A stretch of 64,000 bases of DNA from Blautia wexlerae (GCF_013300825.1 NZ_JAAIMY010000014.1:25230-89229); one strand, 5' to 3'. Positions 37,746 to 47,708 are shown, numbered from the stretch's first letter. Program-made: numbers and translations. Notes: a model not told the origin generated them from the sequence alone.

Positions 37746-38117
37746 TTATTTAAGGTTAACCTTAGCACCTTCAGCTTCAAGTTTTGTTTTGATATCTTCA
37801 GCTTCTGCTTTGGATGCGCCTTCTTTAACAACCTTAGGAGCTCCGTCAACCATTTCTTTAGCTTCTTTAAGACCTAAGCCAGTTACTTCACGAACAACTT
37901 TGATAACTTTAACTTTGTTTGGTCCAACTTCTGCAAGTTCTACATCGAACTCATCTTTCTCTTCTGCTGCTTCTGCTGCTCCAGCTGCTGCTACTACAAC
38001 ACCTGCTGCTGCGGATACACCAAATTCTTCTTCACAAGCTTTTACTAAGTCGTTTAATTCTAATACAGATAATTCTTTGATTGCTGCAATAAATTCTTCT
38101 GTTGTTAATTTTGCCAT
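37746..38117 (-). CDS. rplL: 50S ribosomal protein L7/L12
   Basis: 123 residues. N-terminal dimerisation helices ([20 protein letters not shown]), an Ala-rich hinge and a C-terminal factor-binding domain ([24 protein letters not shown]). It forms the ribosomal stalk that recruits EF-Tu and EF-G. Follows rplJ in the same transcript. Confidence 0.98.
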   Translation of the reverse strand: MAKLTTEEFIAAIKELSVLELNDLVKACEEEFGVSAAAGVVVAAAGAAEAAEEKDEFDVELAEVGPNKVKVIKVVREVTGLGLKEAKEMVDGAPKVVKEGASKAEAEDIKTKLEAEGAKVNLK

Positions 38118-38228
38118 TTTAAATTCCCTCCATATAATATTATTTCAATTCGGTAACTCTTCAGCATCCTCGTGGATGGTGATTTTCGAATAGTTACTAG
38201 ATTCGTTTTATGCCTCTGGCATTAAAAA

Positions 38229-38732
38229 TTATTCAGCTGCTGCTTCAGAGCCGTTTTTCTCAGCGATCTGATTAAGCACACGAGCGAAGTTTGTAATCGG
38301 AGACTGGATGCTTCCAAGCAGTTTGCCAAGAAGTTCTTCTCTAGATGGGATTCCAGCCAGTGCCTGAATACCTGCCTGATCGTTGTAGTTTCCTTCAACG
38401 ATACCTGCAACTAATTCTAAAGCCGGTGCTTTCTTTGCGAATTTATCAAGGATTCTTGCAGGAGCAGTTGCGTCTGTAGCAGAGATTGCTATAGCGTTTG
38501 TTCCATGTAAGTGCTGGATAAGTTCTTCGCACTGAGTACCTTCGAATGCACGATGCATCATTGTGTTTTTGTATACTTTGTATACAACACCAGCTTCTCT
38601 TAATTCCTTACGTAAAGCAGTATCCTGTTCAACTGTAAGACCGCTGTAGTTAACAAGTACTACAGATTCTGCATCTTTCACGTTGTTGATGATTTCGTCT
38701 ACGATTGGTTGTTTAAGTTCTACTTTTGCCAT
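38229..38732 (-). CDS. rplJ: 50S ribosomal protein L10
   Basis: 167 residues from ATG 38732 (MAKVELKQPIVDEI) with AAGGAGG upstream; GTG at 38744 lies too close to the ribosome site. It has the L10 core VVLVNYSGLTVEQDTALRKELREAGV and the C-terminal L7/L12-binding helix. L10 represses its own operon by binding the leader at 38750-38907. Confidence 0.97.
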   Translation of the reverse strand: MAKVELKQPIVDEIINNVKDAESVVLVNYSGLTVEQDTALRKELREAGVVYKVYKNTMMHRAFEGTQCEELIQHLHGTNAIAISATDATAPARILDKFAKKAPALELVAGIVEGNYNDQAGIQALAGIPSREELLGKLLGSIQSPITNFARVLNQIAEKNGSEAAAE

Positions 38733-38749
38733 GAAATGGTACACCTCCT

Positions 38750-38907
38750 TATAGATTTTGTATACCGCTGCAAATGAGTAAATAAAAAGCCTTACTGTTT
38801 GACAGTAGGGCTTGCGTAATCTTACATAAAAAATATAAAGAATACTTAGTCCTCGGTAGGCGTTTACAACTTATGCCTTGTGGCACCTACTGTCTTCGGC
38901 AGCGTTC
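38750..38907 (-). ncRNA. Ribosomal protein L10 leader
   Basis: On the minus strand the 5' region reads GCCGAAGACAGTAGGTG, then AAACGCCTACCGAGG. This is the conserved pairing and kink-turn-like core of Firmicute L10 leaders. A terminator-like hairpin (AAGCC-ctACTGT-caaa-CAGT-aaGGCTTTTT, 38785-38813) follows before rplJ, allowing attenuation when L10(L12)4 binds. Confidence 0.85.
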
Positions 38908-38913
38908 TGTTAT

Positions 38914-38942
38914 AAGATAGCATATGAGATTTGGGTTGTCAA
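38914..38942 (-). promoter_or_regulatory. rplJL promoter
   Basis: Minus strand TTGACA (38937-38942), 17 bases, TATCTT (38914-38919). It starts the L10 leader near 38907. Confidence 0.8.
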
Positions 38943-38982
38943 GAGGTTTTTTCGGTTTTTTGTTGATTTTTTCATTAAGGGA

Positions 38983-39192
38983 CGCGTAAGCGGGATTCTC
39001 TTTTGGGGTTCAGTTTCGGGAGCAGGAACTCTAAGGCCTGCTAAATCTGCTAAATGCATGAAAAAAGAAGGCAAAACTCGCCTGCGGCTCAGACAGTTGC
39101 CTTCTTTTTTCATAACGCAGATTCCGCAGGCCTAAGAGTTGCTACACTCCCTGCAAGATTCACCCCAAAAGAGAATCCTGCTTACGCTGGTA
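38983..39192. repeat. Long inverted repeat (about 210 bp hairpin), element 2
   Basis: The outer arms GCGTAAGC(G/A)GGATTCTCTT then TTGGGGT match over 25 of 26 bp. Inner matching blocks are GGGAG, ACTCT(A/T)AGGCCTGC, AATCTGC and ATGAAAAAAGAAGGCAA. The innermost hairpin with its T-runs can also terminate transcription in both directions (upp from the right). It shares AATCTGCGTTATGA and the same outer-arm / gap / inner-arm plan with 20187-20400. No gene. Confidence 0.85.
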
Positions 39193-39298
39193 GTTGGAAA
39201 ATTATCAGTATATCTAAAACAAATTTCTGCTATATTGATGCAGCGTGAGTTCTTCATATGCGCAGTATAGGTATAAGATGTAACGAATCACGTTGTTC

Positions 39299-39928
39299 TT
39301 ACATTGTGCCGAAGATACGGTCTCCGGCATCTCCAAGACCGGGGCAGATGTAGGCATGATCATTTAATTCACGATCAAGATGTCCACAGTAAATCTGAAC
39401 ATCCGGATGTGCTTCGTGGAGACGTTTGAGTCCTTCAGGAGCTGCGATGATGCACATGAATTTAATGTTTTTTCCGCCCTGTTTTTTAACAAAGTCAACG
39501 GCTGCTTCTGCGGAGCCACCGGTTGCGAGCATTGAATCTACAATCACTGAAATCCGCTCATCAATTGCTTCCGGGAGTTTGCAGTAGTATTCGTGTGGTT
39601 CATGGGTTACAGGATCACGATAGAGTCCTACATGGCCTACTTTTGCAGATGGCACAAGTGTGAGAATACTGTTTACCATCCCCAGACCTGCGCGTAGTAC
39701 AGGGATAACCGCCAGCTTCTTTCCTGAAATCATTGGTGTCATGCAGGTTTCAATAGGGGTTTCTACTTCTACATTTTCTACGGGAAGATCTCGGAGAGCT
39801 TCGTATCCCATGAGGATTCCAATCTCTTCTACTAATTTGCGGAACTCATTTGTTCCTGTGTTTTTGTTTCTCAACATGGATATTTTATGCTGGATCAGCG
39901 GATGCTCCATAATATAAACGTTTTCCAT
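39299..39928 (-). CDS. upp: Uracil phosphoribosyltransferase
   Basis: 209 residues. It makes UMP from uracil and PRPP. The PRPP-binding loop is [16 protein letters not shown], with [15 protein letters not shown] and the C-terminal [19 protein letters not shown] precedes the ATG. A single-gene pyrimidine salvage unit; the downstream terminator is probably the inner part of the long hairpin at 38983-39192. Confidence 0.96.
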   Translation of the reverse strand: MENVYIMEHPLIQHKISMLRNKNTGTNEFRKLVEEIGILMGYEALRDLPVENVEVETPIETCMTPMISGKKLAVIPVLRAGLGMVNSILTLVPSAKVGHVGLYRDPVTHEPHEYYCKLPEAIDERISVIVDSMLATGGSAEAAVDFVKKQGGKNIKFMCIIAAPEGLKRLHEAHPDVQIYCGHLDRELNDHAYICPGLGDAGDRIFGTM

Positions 39929-40024
39929 TATCTTATTTCCTCTCTTGGTGGTATCTTATTTATTTTCTGTTCTCCTATTATAATGCATAGCATTGTTTTA
40001 CAAAAGGGGAGAATTTTCATTACT

Positions 40025-40207
40025 TTACATTTGTTTTCGCACAATCCGATACTCATCACCCATCTTGAAGTATGGACACTGATGAAAATTTCCGGTAATG
40101 AATTTCACCATCTCATCCTCGTCCAGATTGACTTCGCAGGTGTAGCATTCATAATCATCGTCATAACTGTAATTTACACAGTATTCGCAGTTTACTGCAT
40201 TGGACAT
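40025..40207 (-). CDS. DUF6472-like small Cys-rich protein
   Basis: 60 residues from 40207, where AAAGGAG precedes ATG. CEYCVNYSYDDDYECYTCEVNLDEDEM has two CxxC pairs and an acidic metal-binding character. QCPYFKMGDEY follows. Conserved in Lachnospiraceae; function unknown. Confidence 0.7.
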   Translation of the reverse strand: MSNAVNCEYCVNYSYDDDYECYTCEVNLDEDEMVKFITGNFHQCPYFKMGDEYRIVRKQM

Positions 40208-40382
40208 AGCCAGAATCTCCTTTCCCAAAAGATACTTTTGCAACTTTTGTCATTTCTGATATACTTATAGCAGCAATTCCTATTTAACCAAGTCAGGGAA
40301 GTCCCCTGCTTCAATTATAAAAAACAATAAGCAACAAGTGAAGACTTGCTTTTATCTGCTTTACTAAAACGAGGTTACATTT

Positions 40383-41483
40383 ATGACATTATATCATATA
40401 TCTGCAAAAAAATTAATAAAACGCTGTGCTTTTTCAATGTTCACAGCGTCTCTTATATTATGTTCTGCTGTTTTGTCCGGATGTTCGGCGCAGACAAAAA
40501 GCGGGGAAAATACGGCTGCTGATTCCCGAGAACCTATTTCTGCCACTGAGATCAAATTAAATACTGTAGTTACTGTCACCATCTATGATTCACAGGACAG
40601 AGACCTGCTCACCAAATGTATGAATCTGTGTGACAAATATGAAAAAGTATTCAGCCGCACTGCTGCTGACAGTGAATTATACAAATTAAATCACCGAAAA
40701 CTTACACCTGTGGAGAGGACAGAGGATACTTATCAGGTGTCGGATGATCTGGCGGAGCTGATTTCTGAGGGGCTTGATTATTCTGAATTGTCCAAAGGAG
40801 CTTTTGATATTGCCATTGAACCGCTGACCTCTCTGTGGGATTTCACTGCCGAAGATTCCCAGGTACCAGAGGACAGTCTGATTCAGGCAGCATTACCTAA
40901 ATGTGATTATCACAATATTTCTGTTGATAAAGATAAAAATGAGATTACATTAAAAACAGACGATACTGCAATTGAGCTTGGTGCCATTGCCAAAGGTTAT
41001 ATCGCAGACCGTCTGAAGGATTATCTGATTTCTCAGAATGTGAAAAGTGCGATCATCAATCTTGGCGGAAATGTTCTCTGTATCGGCGGAAAGCCGGACA
41101 CTTCTGCTTTTAAGATTGGGATCCAAAAACCATTTGCAGACCGCAGTGAGACCATTGCTGTTATGGATATCAGAGATAAGTCCGTGGTTTCTTCAGGAAT
41201 TTATGAGAGATGCTTTGAACAGGATGGTATTTTGTATCATCATCTGCTCAATCCCAAAACCGGCTATCCCTATGACAATGGATTGATCGCAGTTACTATT
41301 ATTTCTGACAAGTCTGTGGACGGGGATGCACTGAGTACCACCTGCTTTGCCCTTGGTCTGGAGGACGGAATGAAGCTGGCTGAATCTCTGGACGATGTAC
41401 AGGCATTTTTCGTAACTTCTGATTATGAGATTCACTATACCAAAGACTTCCGAAAAAAAATCAAGGTTTCGGAAACAGAATAG
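40383..41483 (+). CDS. apbE: FAD:protein FMN transferase (ApbE), lipoprotein
   Basis: 366 residues. A type II signal peptide with lipobox LSGC places it outside the membrane. ApbE motifs are DLAELISEGLDYSELSKG, ELGAIAKGYIADRL, INLGGNVLCIGGKP and HHLLNPKTGYP, with the metal site SDKSVDGDALSTTCFALG. It attaches FMN to Thr in redox proteins such as Rnf or extracellular electron-transfer flavoproteins. No target gene is adjacent. Confidence 0.92.
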   Translation: MTLYHISAKKLIKRCAFSMFTASLILCSAVLSGCSAQTKSGENTAADSREPISATEIKLNTVVTVTIYDSQDRDLLTKCMNLCDKYEKVFSRTAADSELYKLNHRKLTPVERTEDTYQVSDDLAELISEGLDYSELSKGAFDIAIEPLTSLWDFTAEDSQVPEDSLIQAALPKCDYHNISVDKDKNEITLKTDDTAIELGAIAKGYIADRLKDYLISQNVKSAIINLGGNVLCIGGKPDTSAFKIGIQKPFADRSETIAVMDIRDKSVVSSGIYERCFEQDGILYHHLLNPKTGYPYDNGLIAVTIISDKSVDGDALSTTCFALGLEDGMKLAESLDDVQAFFVTSDYEIHYTKDFRKKIKVSETE

Positions 41484-41485
41484 GA

Positions 41486-41519
41486 AAGCCCCAGAGTTCG
41501 CACCTCTGGGGCTTTTTTA
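41486..41519. terminator. Bidirectional terminator between apbE and hydrogenase
   Basis: AAGCCCCAGAG (41486-41496) pairs with CTCTGGGGCTT (41504-41514), then TTTT. Serves both convergent genes. Confidence 0.85.
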
Positions 41520-41547
41520 ACAATATTTCTCAGATTCAGTCAGAAAC

Positions 41548-43065
41548 TCACTCCACATCAAATTTCTCCAGGCTTTCCAGTCTGGTTTTATATTCTGAAT
41601 CATAAGACTCTGTGAATGAAGCTTCTTTCTTCATTTTTTCCAGAGCTGCTGCTGCCTTTTTCACTGTCTGGATGGTGCCGGCACCCGCTACACAGCCGCC
41701 GGGACAAGCCATTCCTTCCAGCAGATATCCGTCATATTTGCCGATCTTGGCCATCTGGAGCATCTTCTTACAATTCTGCAGGCCCTCTGCACTCATTACA
41801 TTCACTTCACGGTCCGGATCAATACGCTTCACTGCATGTACAACCGCCTCTGCCACGCCTCCGCTGACTGCGAAGCCTCTTCCGTCAGAACTTGCACAGA
41901 ACAGAGGCTCTCCTTCCGGAATATCTTTCCAGTCTACTCCCTTTGCCTCAAACATACCGGCCACTTCTTCAAATGTCAGCACAAAATCCACATAGCTTCG
42001 GATACTCTTACGGCTTGCCTCCAGCTTCTTAGCTGCACAAGGACCTACGAAAACGATCTTGCAGTCAGGTTCCTTCTGCTTGATCAGTCTGGCAGTGAGA
42101 ACCATAGGTGTCAGTGCCATAGAAATACACTTAGCCTGTTCCGGGAATAATTTCTTGGCCATCATGGACCAGGATGGACAGCAGGAAGTAGCCATGAAGG
42201 GAAGTTTCTCAGGAACTTCTTCCAGGAAATCTTTCGCTTCCTCCACTGTACAAAGATCCGCACCGATGGCAACCTCTCTCACATCTGTAAATCCAAGTGC
42301 CTGAAAAGCACCTCTGATCTTGGAATTCTCCATACCAGGAAACTGACCTGCAATGGCAGGTGCCAGGATGGCATATACAGGCGTCTCACTTTTCAGTGCC
42401 ATAATAGTCTGGAATATCTGCCCTTTATCAACAATAGCACTGAACGGACAGCTTACCAGACACTGTCCGCAGGATACACATTTATCCTGGTCAATCTCTG
42501 CTCTTCCATATTCATCAGAGCCAATAGCATTCATACCGCATGCCTTTGAACAGGGACGTTCCTGTTTAATGATCGCATTATACGGACAGGCTTCCAGGCA
42601 CTTTCCGCATTTGATACAGGCATCCTCATCAATGTGGGATCTGCCGCCTTCTATATGTACTGCTTTCTTTGGACAGACTTCCACACAGGGATGCTCCAGA
42701 CAGCCCTGACAGCCCTCTGTAACCATTACCCTTTTCTCAGGGCAGGAATTGCAGGCAAATTTAATTACATTAATAAGAGGCGGTTCATAATATTTTTCCT
42801 CTATGACGCTGGCCTCCACACCTTTGGAAATCGGTGCATGCTCTGTGATCTTTCTCAGTGACATTCCCATTGCCACACGAAGTCTCTCTCCAACTACTGC
42901 TCTTTCCAGAAAAATACTGTCACGGTAGGAAGCAATCTCGCCGGGTACGATTTTGTAAGGAAGCTCCTCCAGTGTCTCCGGAGCCTGGCCTTCATATGCC
43001 ATCCGCGCAATTTCTGTAAAAATTTTGTGTCTGATTTCTGTTTTGGATGAATACAGTCCTCTCAT
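41548..43065 (-). CDS. Monomeric [FeFe] hydrogenase
   Basis: 505 residues from ATG 43065, preceded by AAAGGAGG (the ATG at 43083 lies before that site). Several 4Fe-4S clusters occupy the N-terminal half (CLEHPCVEVCPKKAV, CIKCGKCLEACPYNA, CVSCGQCLVSCPFSA). The H-cluster domain has the three signatures TSCCPSW, FVGPCAAKKLEA and EGMACPGGCVAG. It exchanges electrons between ferredoxin and protons in fermentation. The maturases HydEFG are not in the window. Confidence 0.92.
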   Translation of the reverse strand: MRGLYSSKTEIRHKIFTEIARMAYEGQAPETLEELPYKIVPGEIASYRDSIFLERAVVGERLRVAMGMSLRKITEHAPISKGVEASVIEEKYYEPPLINVIKFACNSCPEKRVMVTEGCQGCLEHPCVEVCPKKAVHIEGGRSHIDEDACIKCGKCLEACPYNAIIKQERPCSKACGMNAIGSDEYGRAEIDQDKCVSCGQCLVSCPFSAIVDKGQIFQTIMALKSETPVYAILAPAIAGQFPGMENSKIRGAFQALGFTDVREVAIGADLCTVEEAKDFLEEVPEKLPFMATSCCPSWSMMAKKLFPEQAKCISMALTPMVLTARLIKQKEPDCKIVFVGPCAAKKLEASRKSIRSYVDFVLTFEEVAGMFEAKGVDWKDIPEGEPLFCASSDGRGFAVSGGVAEAVVHAVKRIDPDREVNVMSAEGLQNCKKMLQMAKIGKYDGYLLEGMACPGGCVAGAGTIQTVKKAAAALEKMKKEASFTESYDSEYKTRLESLEKFDVE

Positions 43066-43248
43066 TCTTTCCTCCTTTAGCATTGCTGCAATCAGCCACC
43101 CATTCTCCTCCGCTGAAATTCAGTTTTTTCACAGAGAAACGAAAATTCCGCTCTGTTCCGTTTCTTCCTTTGCAATCATATCACTAAAAACGCTTGAGCT
43201 CAATACAACACCACTATTTCATAAAATAATACAGTCAAAAAATACTTT

Positions 43249-43986
43249 TTAACCCCAGATTCCACTCCTCTGTTCTTCCAGATGATCCAGGATATAATTA
43301 TAAATATCTACAGATACACTGTCCGGATAGTGGGTTCCATCTATAGTGGAAAATCCCTCAGATACCAGATGAGAGTATACATCTATGTAGGTAACTCCGC
43401 TCAGATTGGCCTGCATTGCTGCATTAAAACTTTCAATTTCCGCATTGCTGCAATAGGGATCATTCTGTACCGGCCCTACAGATACGAAATAAGTCTGCGC
43501 TCCACGATCTCCCCATTCAGCAGCTTTGGCATTAATATAGCTGATGTAGTCATTAACATGATAAAGGTCATTAACCCCCATCAGGATAATAACCGCAGTA
43601 TTATCTTCGATCTGATCCTCTACCTGCGGCACTCCTGTGGAAACCATCCAGTCATACCCCATGGAAGAAAGGCAGGACCAGACACTGTCGTCATTTACTG
43701 CATCCCTCAACCCCTCTGTTCTGGAATCTCCGATAAAGACCAGCTTATCTGCGGAAACAGTATCCGGATGGTCTGGCTTACTTAGGGTTCCCTGATCTGT
43801 CGGATTCTGCTTCTCCGTATCAACTGATATTTCCGGTGTTGGAGCAGATGTCGGTGTAGCTGTCAGGTTTTTTGGCGCCGGCGGGCCGGCAACCTCTGCC
43901 CCATGAACATTCGAAAACATCCAGACAGTTGCAATACATGTGGCTAATGCAATTTGCCCAGTTCTATATTTTTTCGTAAATACCAC
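43249..43986 (-). CDS. Secreted SGNH/GDSL hydrolase
   Basis: 245 residues. A signal peptide (TGQIALATCIATVWMF) and a Pro/Thr-rich linker precede an SGNH esterase domain: block I FIGDSRTEG (Ser), block III MGVNDLY (Asn), block V DGTHYP (Asp, His). Probably deacylates a surface glycan or peptidoglycan. The start is uncertain: GTG 43986 lies very close to its AGGGA site. Confidence 0.8.
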   Translation of the reverse strand: MVFTKKYRTGQIALATCIATVWMFSNVHGAEVAGPPAPKNLTATPTSAPTPEISVDTEKQNPTDQGTLSKPDHPDTVSADKLVFIGDSRTEGLRDAVNDDSVWSCLSSMGYDWMVSTGVPQVEDQIEDNTAVIILMGVNDLYHVNDYISYINAKAAEWGDRGAQTYFVSVGPVQNDPYCSNAEIESFNAAMQANLSGVTYIDVYSHLVSEGFSTIDGTHYPDSVSVDIYNYILDHLEEQRSGIWG

Positions 43987-44005
43987 TCCCTTCTGTTGTA
44001 ATACT

Positions 44006-44061
44006 TACGTTACTTTTCACATTCTCTATTCTGCGACATACATCGCAAAATGAACAGTAAC
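44006..44061. repeat. REP-like intergenic repeat, copy C
   Basis: GTTACTTTTCAC ... GAACAGTAAC form an imperfect hairpin with the same GTTACTGTTCAC element as copies A and B. A further half copy, TGTTACTGTTCACTCCGTT, is near 54211. Confidence 0.45.
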
Positions 44062-44065
44062 ACCC

Positions 44066-44320
44066 CTACATTCCAGGCAGCATATCCGGCCATGAGAGAA
44101 TTTCTCTGGAAATGGTCTCTTCGTAATCTCCCTCAATATCCTGGCTTCTGCCTGCTTCAAATACGTTTGTCTCCGCGCCCCAGACGCGGTCTTCATATTC
44201 CCATATGTGGAACCTCAGACCTCGAAACATAAAGTCGATACTTCCACATCCGTTTTCCTCTGTATATTCATATTGAATCTTTTTCGTTTTTAACGCTTCC
44301 TGCACTTTTTCCAAACGCAT
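44066..44320 (-). CDS. Conserved small protein of unknown function
   Basis: 84 residues from 44320, where AGGAGG precedes ATG. Core motifs are YTEENGCGSIDFMFRGLRFHI and WEYEDRVWGAETNVFEAG. Soluble alpha/beta. I recognise it only as a conserved Lachnospiraceae protein. The 277 bp to the next fragment are AT-rich with nothing recognisable. Confidence 0.6.
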   Translation of the reverse strand: MRLEKVQEALKTKKIQYEYTEENGCGSIDFMFRGLRFHIWEYEDRVWGAETNVFEAGRSQDIEGDYEETISREILSWPDMLPGM

Positions 44321-44597
44321 AAAATACCTCCTGATTATCTGTACAGTACCTTCTGTAATATAATACAGATAGCTTTCACTGCAAAAAATTATTCTCATGT
44401 ACACCCCATTACATTATCAGAATCAGAAAACATACATGTCTGCAACTATGATTTCCAAATAAAGGATCCACAAAATATGCTCTTAATCCTGATGCCATTA
44501 TACAGAATGAATTATATCATACTCTACCGCATCATATGTAATCTGAATGCCACTTCACAATTACCCCTTCTTCACTCTGATTGATGTTCGCTCATCT

Positions 44598-45000
44598 TCA
44601 TTTCTGTCTTTTCTTCGTTGGAACTGCCAGAATAATGATCGTAGCAATTACAAACAGAGTTCCTATCAGATCTGGTGTAGTAAAACTGACTTTCATCCAG
44701 ACTGCAGTTAATACCATGGATGCCACCGGTTCCACGCAGGAAACGAGGCTGGCTTTTACGGAACCTATCATCTTTACTCCCGTCAGATACATCGAAAATC
44801 CCGCCATTGTTCCAAAAAGAATAATAAAGGCAACTGCCGCAAATGTTTCTCTGTCAAAAATCACCTGATAATTCCACGGACGAAATACCACCATAAGTAC
44901 TGCTCCACCGATCAGCATTCTCCATTTATGAAAATTACTGTAAACAACATCACCGACACGCGGCATTTTCATATAACCGAAGTATAATCCGCTGCTGTAA
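44598..45000 (-). pseudogene. EamA/DMT-family transporter, C-terminal remnant
   Basis: The frame reads as the last four membrane spans of a drug/metabolite transporter (MLIGGAVLMVVFRPW, AFIILFGTMAGFSMYL, ASLVSCVEPVASMVL, IATIIILAVPTKKR). The usual N-terminal EamA half is missing. The codons upstream of about 45000 come from the terminator hairpin at 45017-45050. Not functional as a ten-span transporter. Confidence 0.7.
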
Positions 45001-45016
45001 CACTTGTCAAGAAAAC

Positions 45017-45050
45017 AAAATGCCACAGAGTTCGTTCTCTGTGGCATTTT
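45017..45050. terminator. Bidirectional hairpin terminator
   Basis: AAAATGCCACAGAG (45017-45030) pairs with CTCTGTGGCATTTT (45037-45050), loop TTCGTT. Confidence 0.8.
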
Positions 45051-45166
45051 ATAACATTACTGTAAGTCTTTATCCACTGCTGACTGCTTTTTTGCAGCTT
45101 CTGCAGAGAGACTTATTTAACCGAATCAGGCAGCAAAGCGGATGGCGAATATCTGCCTGACTATGT

Positions 45167-46807
45167 TTAGATATAATTTCCGTCCTGGGCATTCTGTACT
45201 GCAAATGCAGATTTTTTCTTCACGAAATCAATGGCATCCTTTACAGTGATTCCATCAATCTGCCAGTTTGCATAGAAACCATCCAGATTCTTTAATGTCT
45301 CATCTTTTGCTGTATTTTCATCAAGAACAAGAAGTACGATTAGACCTGCTGCCTTAAGATGGCGGACAGTTTCCGCATAGTTTTCACTTGCTGCCGGATG
45401 ATACAAATAGGTATGTCTTCCAAGTACAGTCAGTCCTTTTTCTACCTGTTCTGCGAAATCCAGGGTAATTTCCTCCTTACCGATCGGGAATCCCACAACT
45501 ACCGGTGTCTGACCTTTCAGTCCTGCACGAACCTGCTCGTCTACCTTTCCGATCTGGGATTTATCCTGGGAAACCAGTGTTTTTCTTACAACACCGCAGG
45601 CAGAAGTCATATTTGTAACACGATCGATCAGGATCAGCTCGCCCAGAGTTCTGTGTTTGTCAAATTCATCAACTACAATCTTCTCTGAAAATTCCAGAGT
45701 ACAGGAAGCGATTTCGTTTTTCTTTAAAGTATAGGCGTTTTTCTTTTCGCCTGTATTCACATCTACAGAATAGTTAATCTTTGTAACAAGACCAGGGATC
45801 ATCTTGGTACCGATTTTTACAAAGAAGTTCTTGCCATCTGTAAGGGCGTTGTCATCCATCCAGAGGATATCTGCTTCCACAGAATCTGTAAGGACTGCAC
45901 CAGAATCAATGGTAAGCACGCATCCACGGGAAACATCCACCTCTCTGTCAAGCTGAATGGTTACAGGCTGACCCTGCACTGCTTCTTCTGCTTCTTTATC
46001 ACCGACCAGAATGCTCTTTACATGAGCCTCTTCTTTACTTGGAAGAGTTGTCACAAGATCACCCACCTTGACGGTGCCGTTCTCTATCTGTCCCTGAAAT
46101 CCACGGAATTCATGGTTCGGTCTGCAGACTCTCTGTACAGGCATATAGAAACCTTTTTCTGTATCTTCTTTGATGTCTACAGTTTCCAGATGTGTAAGGA
46201 GTGCTTCGCCTGCATACCATGGCATGTTATCAGATTTTGTTGTAACGTTGTCGCCCTCTGTAGCGGATACCGGAATAATCGTTACATTGGCAAGCTTCAG
46301 CTCTTCGACCAGACCTGCGATCTGGTTCTCGATCTGGCGGAAACGTTTTTCATCGTAACCGATCAGGTCCATTTTATTTACTGCAAATACGAAGTAACGG
46401 ATTCCCATCAGTGCACAGATTCTTGCATGACGTCTTGTCTGTACCAGCACTCCCTGGGATGCATCCACAAGAATAACTGCCAGATCTGCGAAAGATGCAC
46501 CAACTGCCATGTTTCTGGTGTATTCCTCATGACCTGGGGTGTCAGCTACGATAAAGCTGCGGTTGTCTGTTGTAAAATAGCGGTATGCAACGTCGATGGT
46601 AATACCCTGCTCACGTTCTGCCATCAGGCCATCCAGAAGAAGAGAATAGTCAATGGCACCGCCTCTGCTTCCTACTTTGGAATCCAGCTCCAGAGCTTTC
46701 TCCTGGTCTGCATAGAGAAGCTTTGCATCATAAAGAATATGTCCGATCAGAGTGGATTTTCCATCATCCACACTTCCGCATGTAATAAATTTTAATAATC
46801 CTTTCAT
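45167..46807 (-). CDS. cysN: Sulfate adenylyltransferase GTPase subunit with degenerate APS-kinase-like tail
   Basis: 546 residues. An EF-Tu-like GTPase: G1 GSVDDGKSTL, G3 DTPGHEEY, G4 NKMD. It drives ATP sulfurylase (CysD) to make APS from sulfate. After the third domain (about residue 415) some 130 residues resemble CysC: GRHTYLYHPAASENYAETV, LKAAGLIVLLVLDENTA, LDGFYANW. The place of the P-loop reads FPIGKEEI, so it cannot bind ATP as an APS kinase does. Last gene of the operon, 1 base after cysD. The hairpin at 45127-45163 may terminate. Confidence 0.93.
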   Translation of the reverse strand: MKGLLKFITCGSVDDGKSTLIGHILYDAKLLYADQEKALELDSKVGSRGGAIDYSLLLDGLMAEREQGITIDVAYRYFTTDNRSFIVADTPGHEEYTRNMAVGASFADLAVILVDASQGVLVQTRRHARICALMGIRYFVFAVNKMDLIGYDEKRFRQIENQIAGLVEELKLANVTIIPVSATEGDNVTTKSDNMPWYAGEALLTHLETVDIKEDTEKGFYMPVQRVCRPNHEFRGFQGQIENGTVKVGDLVTTLPSKEEAHVKSILVGDKEAEEAVQGQPVTIQLDREVDVSRGCVLTIDSGAVLTDSVEADILWMDDNALTDGKNFFVKIGTKMIPGLVTKINYSVDVNTGEKKNAYTLKKNEIASCTLEFSEKIVVDEFDKHRTLGELILIDRVTNMTSACGVVRKTLVSQDKSQIGKVDEQVRAGLKGQTPVVVGFPIGKEEITLDFAEQVEKGLTVLGRHTYLYHPAASENYAETVRHLKAAGLIVLLVLDENTAKDETLKNLDGFYANWQIDGITVKDAIDFVKKKSAFAVQNAQDGNYI

Positions 46808-46808
46808 C

Positions 46809-47708
46809 CTAGAAATACCCCTCTCTCTTTCTTCTCTCCATGCTGCCTGCTGCCTCGTGGTCGATCACACGGCTGGTACGTTCAGAGGAAACAGCACTTA
46901 ATGTCTCATCAATAATCTCGTCCAGTGTATCTGCATCAGATTCGATGCCGCCTGTAAGCGGATAGCATCCAAGGGTACGGAATCTGACTTTTTTATATTC
47001 GATTTTTTCATCCGGGCGAAGCTTCAGTCTGTCATCGTCTACCATGATAATATTGCCGTCTCTGTAAATAACCGGTCTTTCCTTTGCAAAGTATAATGGC
47101 ACGATTTCGATGTTTTCACGCTGAATGTACTGCCAAATATCTTTCTCTGTCCAGTTGGAGATTGGGAAAACCCTCATGCTTTCACCCTTCTGGATCTTTG
47201 TGTTGTAAAGCTTCCACATCTCCGGCCTCTGGTTCTTCGGATCCCATGCCTGGGCTGAGTTACGGAAAGAGAAGATTCTTTCTTTTGCTCTGGATTTCTC
47301 CTCATCACGACGGCCGCCGCCAAATGCTGCTGTAAATCCATATTTAGTCAGAGCCTGTTTTAAAGCCTGGGTTTTCATAATGTCTGTGTATGCAGAACCA
47401 TTGTCAAATGGGTTGATCCCTGCCTTTACACCTTCTTCGTTGGTATAAACCAGCATGTCGATTCCATTTTCCTTTGCGATTCTGTCACGGAATTCGATCA
47501 TCTCACGGAATTTCCATGTGGTATCAATGTGAAGAAATGGGAAAGGTGGTTTCTCCGGGTAAAATGCTTTCAGCGCCAGATGGAGCATAACGGAGCTATC
47601 CTTTCCTATAGAATAAAGCATAACCGGCTTTTCACACTCGGCTGCCACTTCCCGCATAATATAAATTGCTTCTGCTTCAAGCTCATCAAGATGAGATAAG
47701 TTACTCAT
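46809..47708 (-). CDS. cysD: Sulfate adenylyltransferase subunit 2
   Basis: 299 residues, PP-loop ATPase of the PAPS reductase/ATP sulfurylase fold. The PP motif is [11 protein letters not shown], with [20 protein letters not shown] and [20 protein letters not shown]. It transfers AMP to sulfate together with CysN. Confidence 0.96.
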   Translation of the reverse strand: MSNLSHLDELEAEAIYIMREVAAECEKPVMLYSIGKDSSVMLHLALKAFYPEKPPFPFLHIDTTWKFREMIEFRDRIAKENGIDMLVYTNEEGVKAGINPFDNGSAYTDIMKTQALKQALTKYGFTAAFGGGRRDEEKSRAKERIFSFRNSAQAWDPKNQRPEMWKLYNTKIQKGESMRVFPISNWTEKDIWQYIQRENIEIVPLYFAKERPVIYRDGNIIMVDDDRLKLRPDEKIEYKKVRFRTLGCYPLTGGIESDADTLDEIIDETLSAVSSERTSRVIDHEAAGSMERRKREGYF

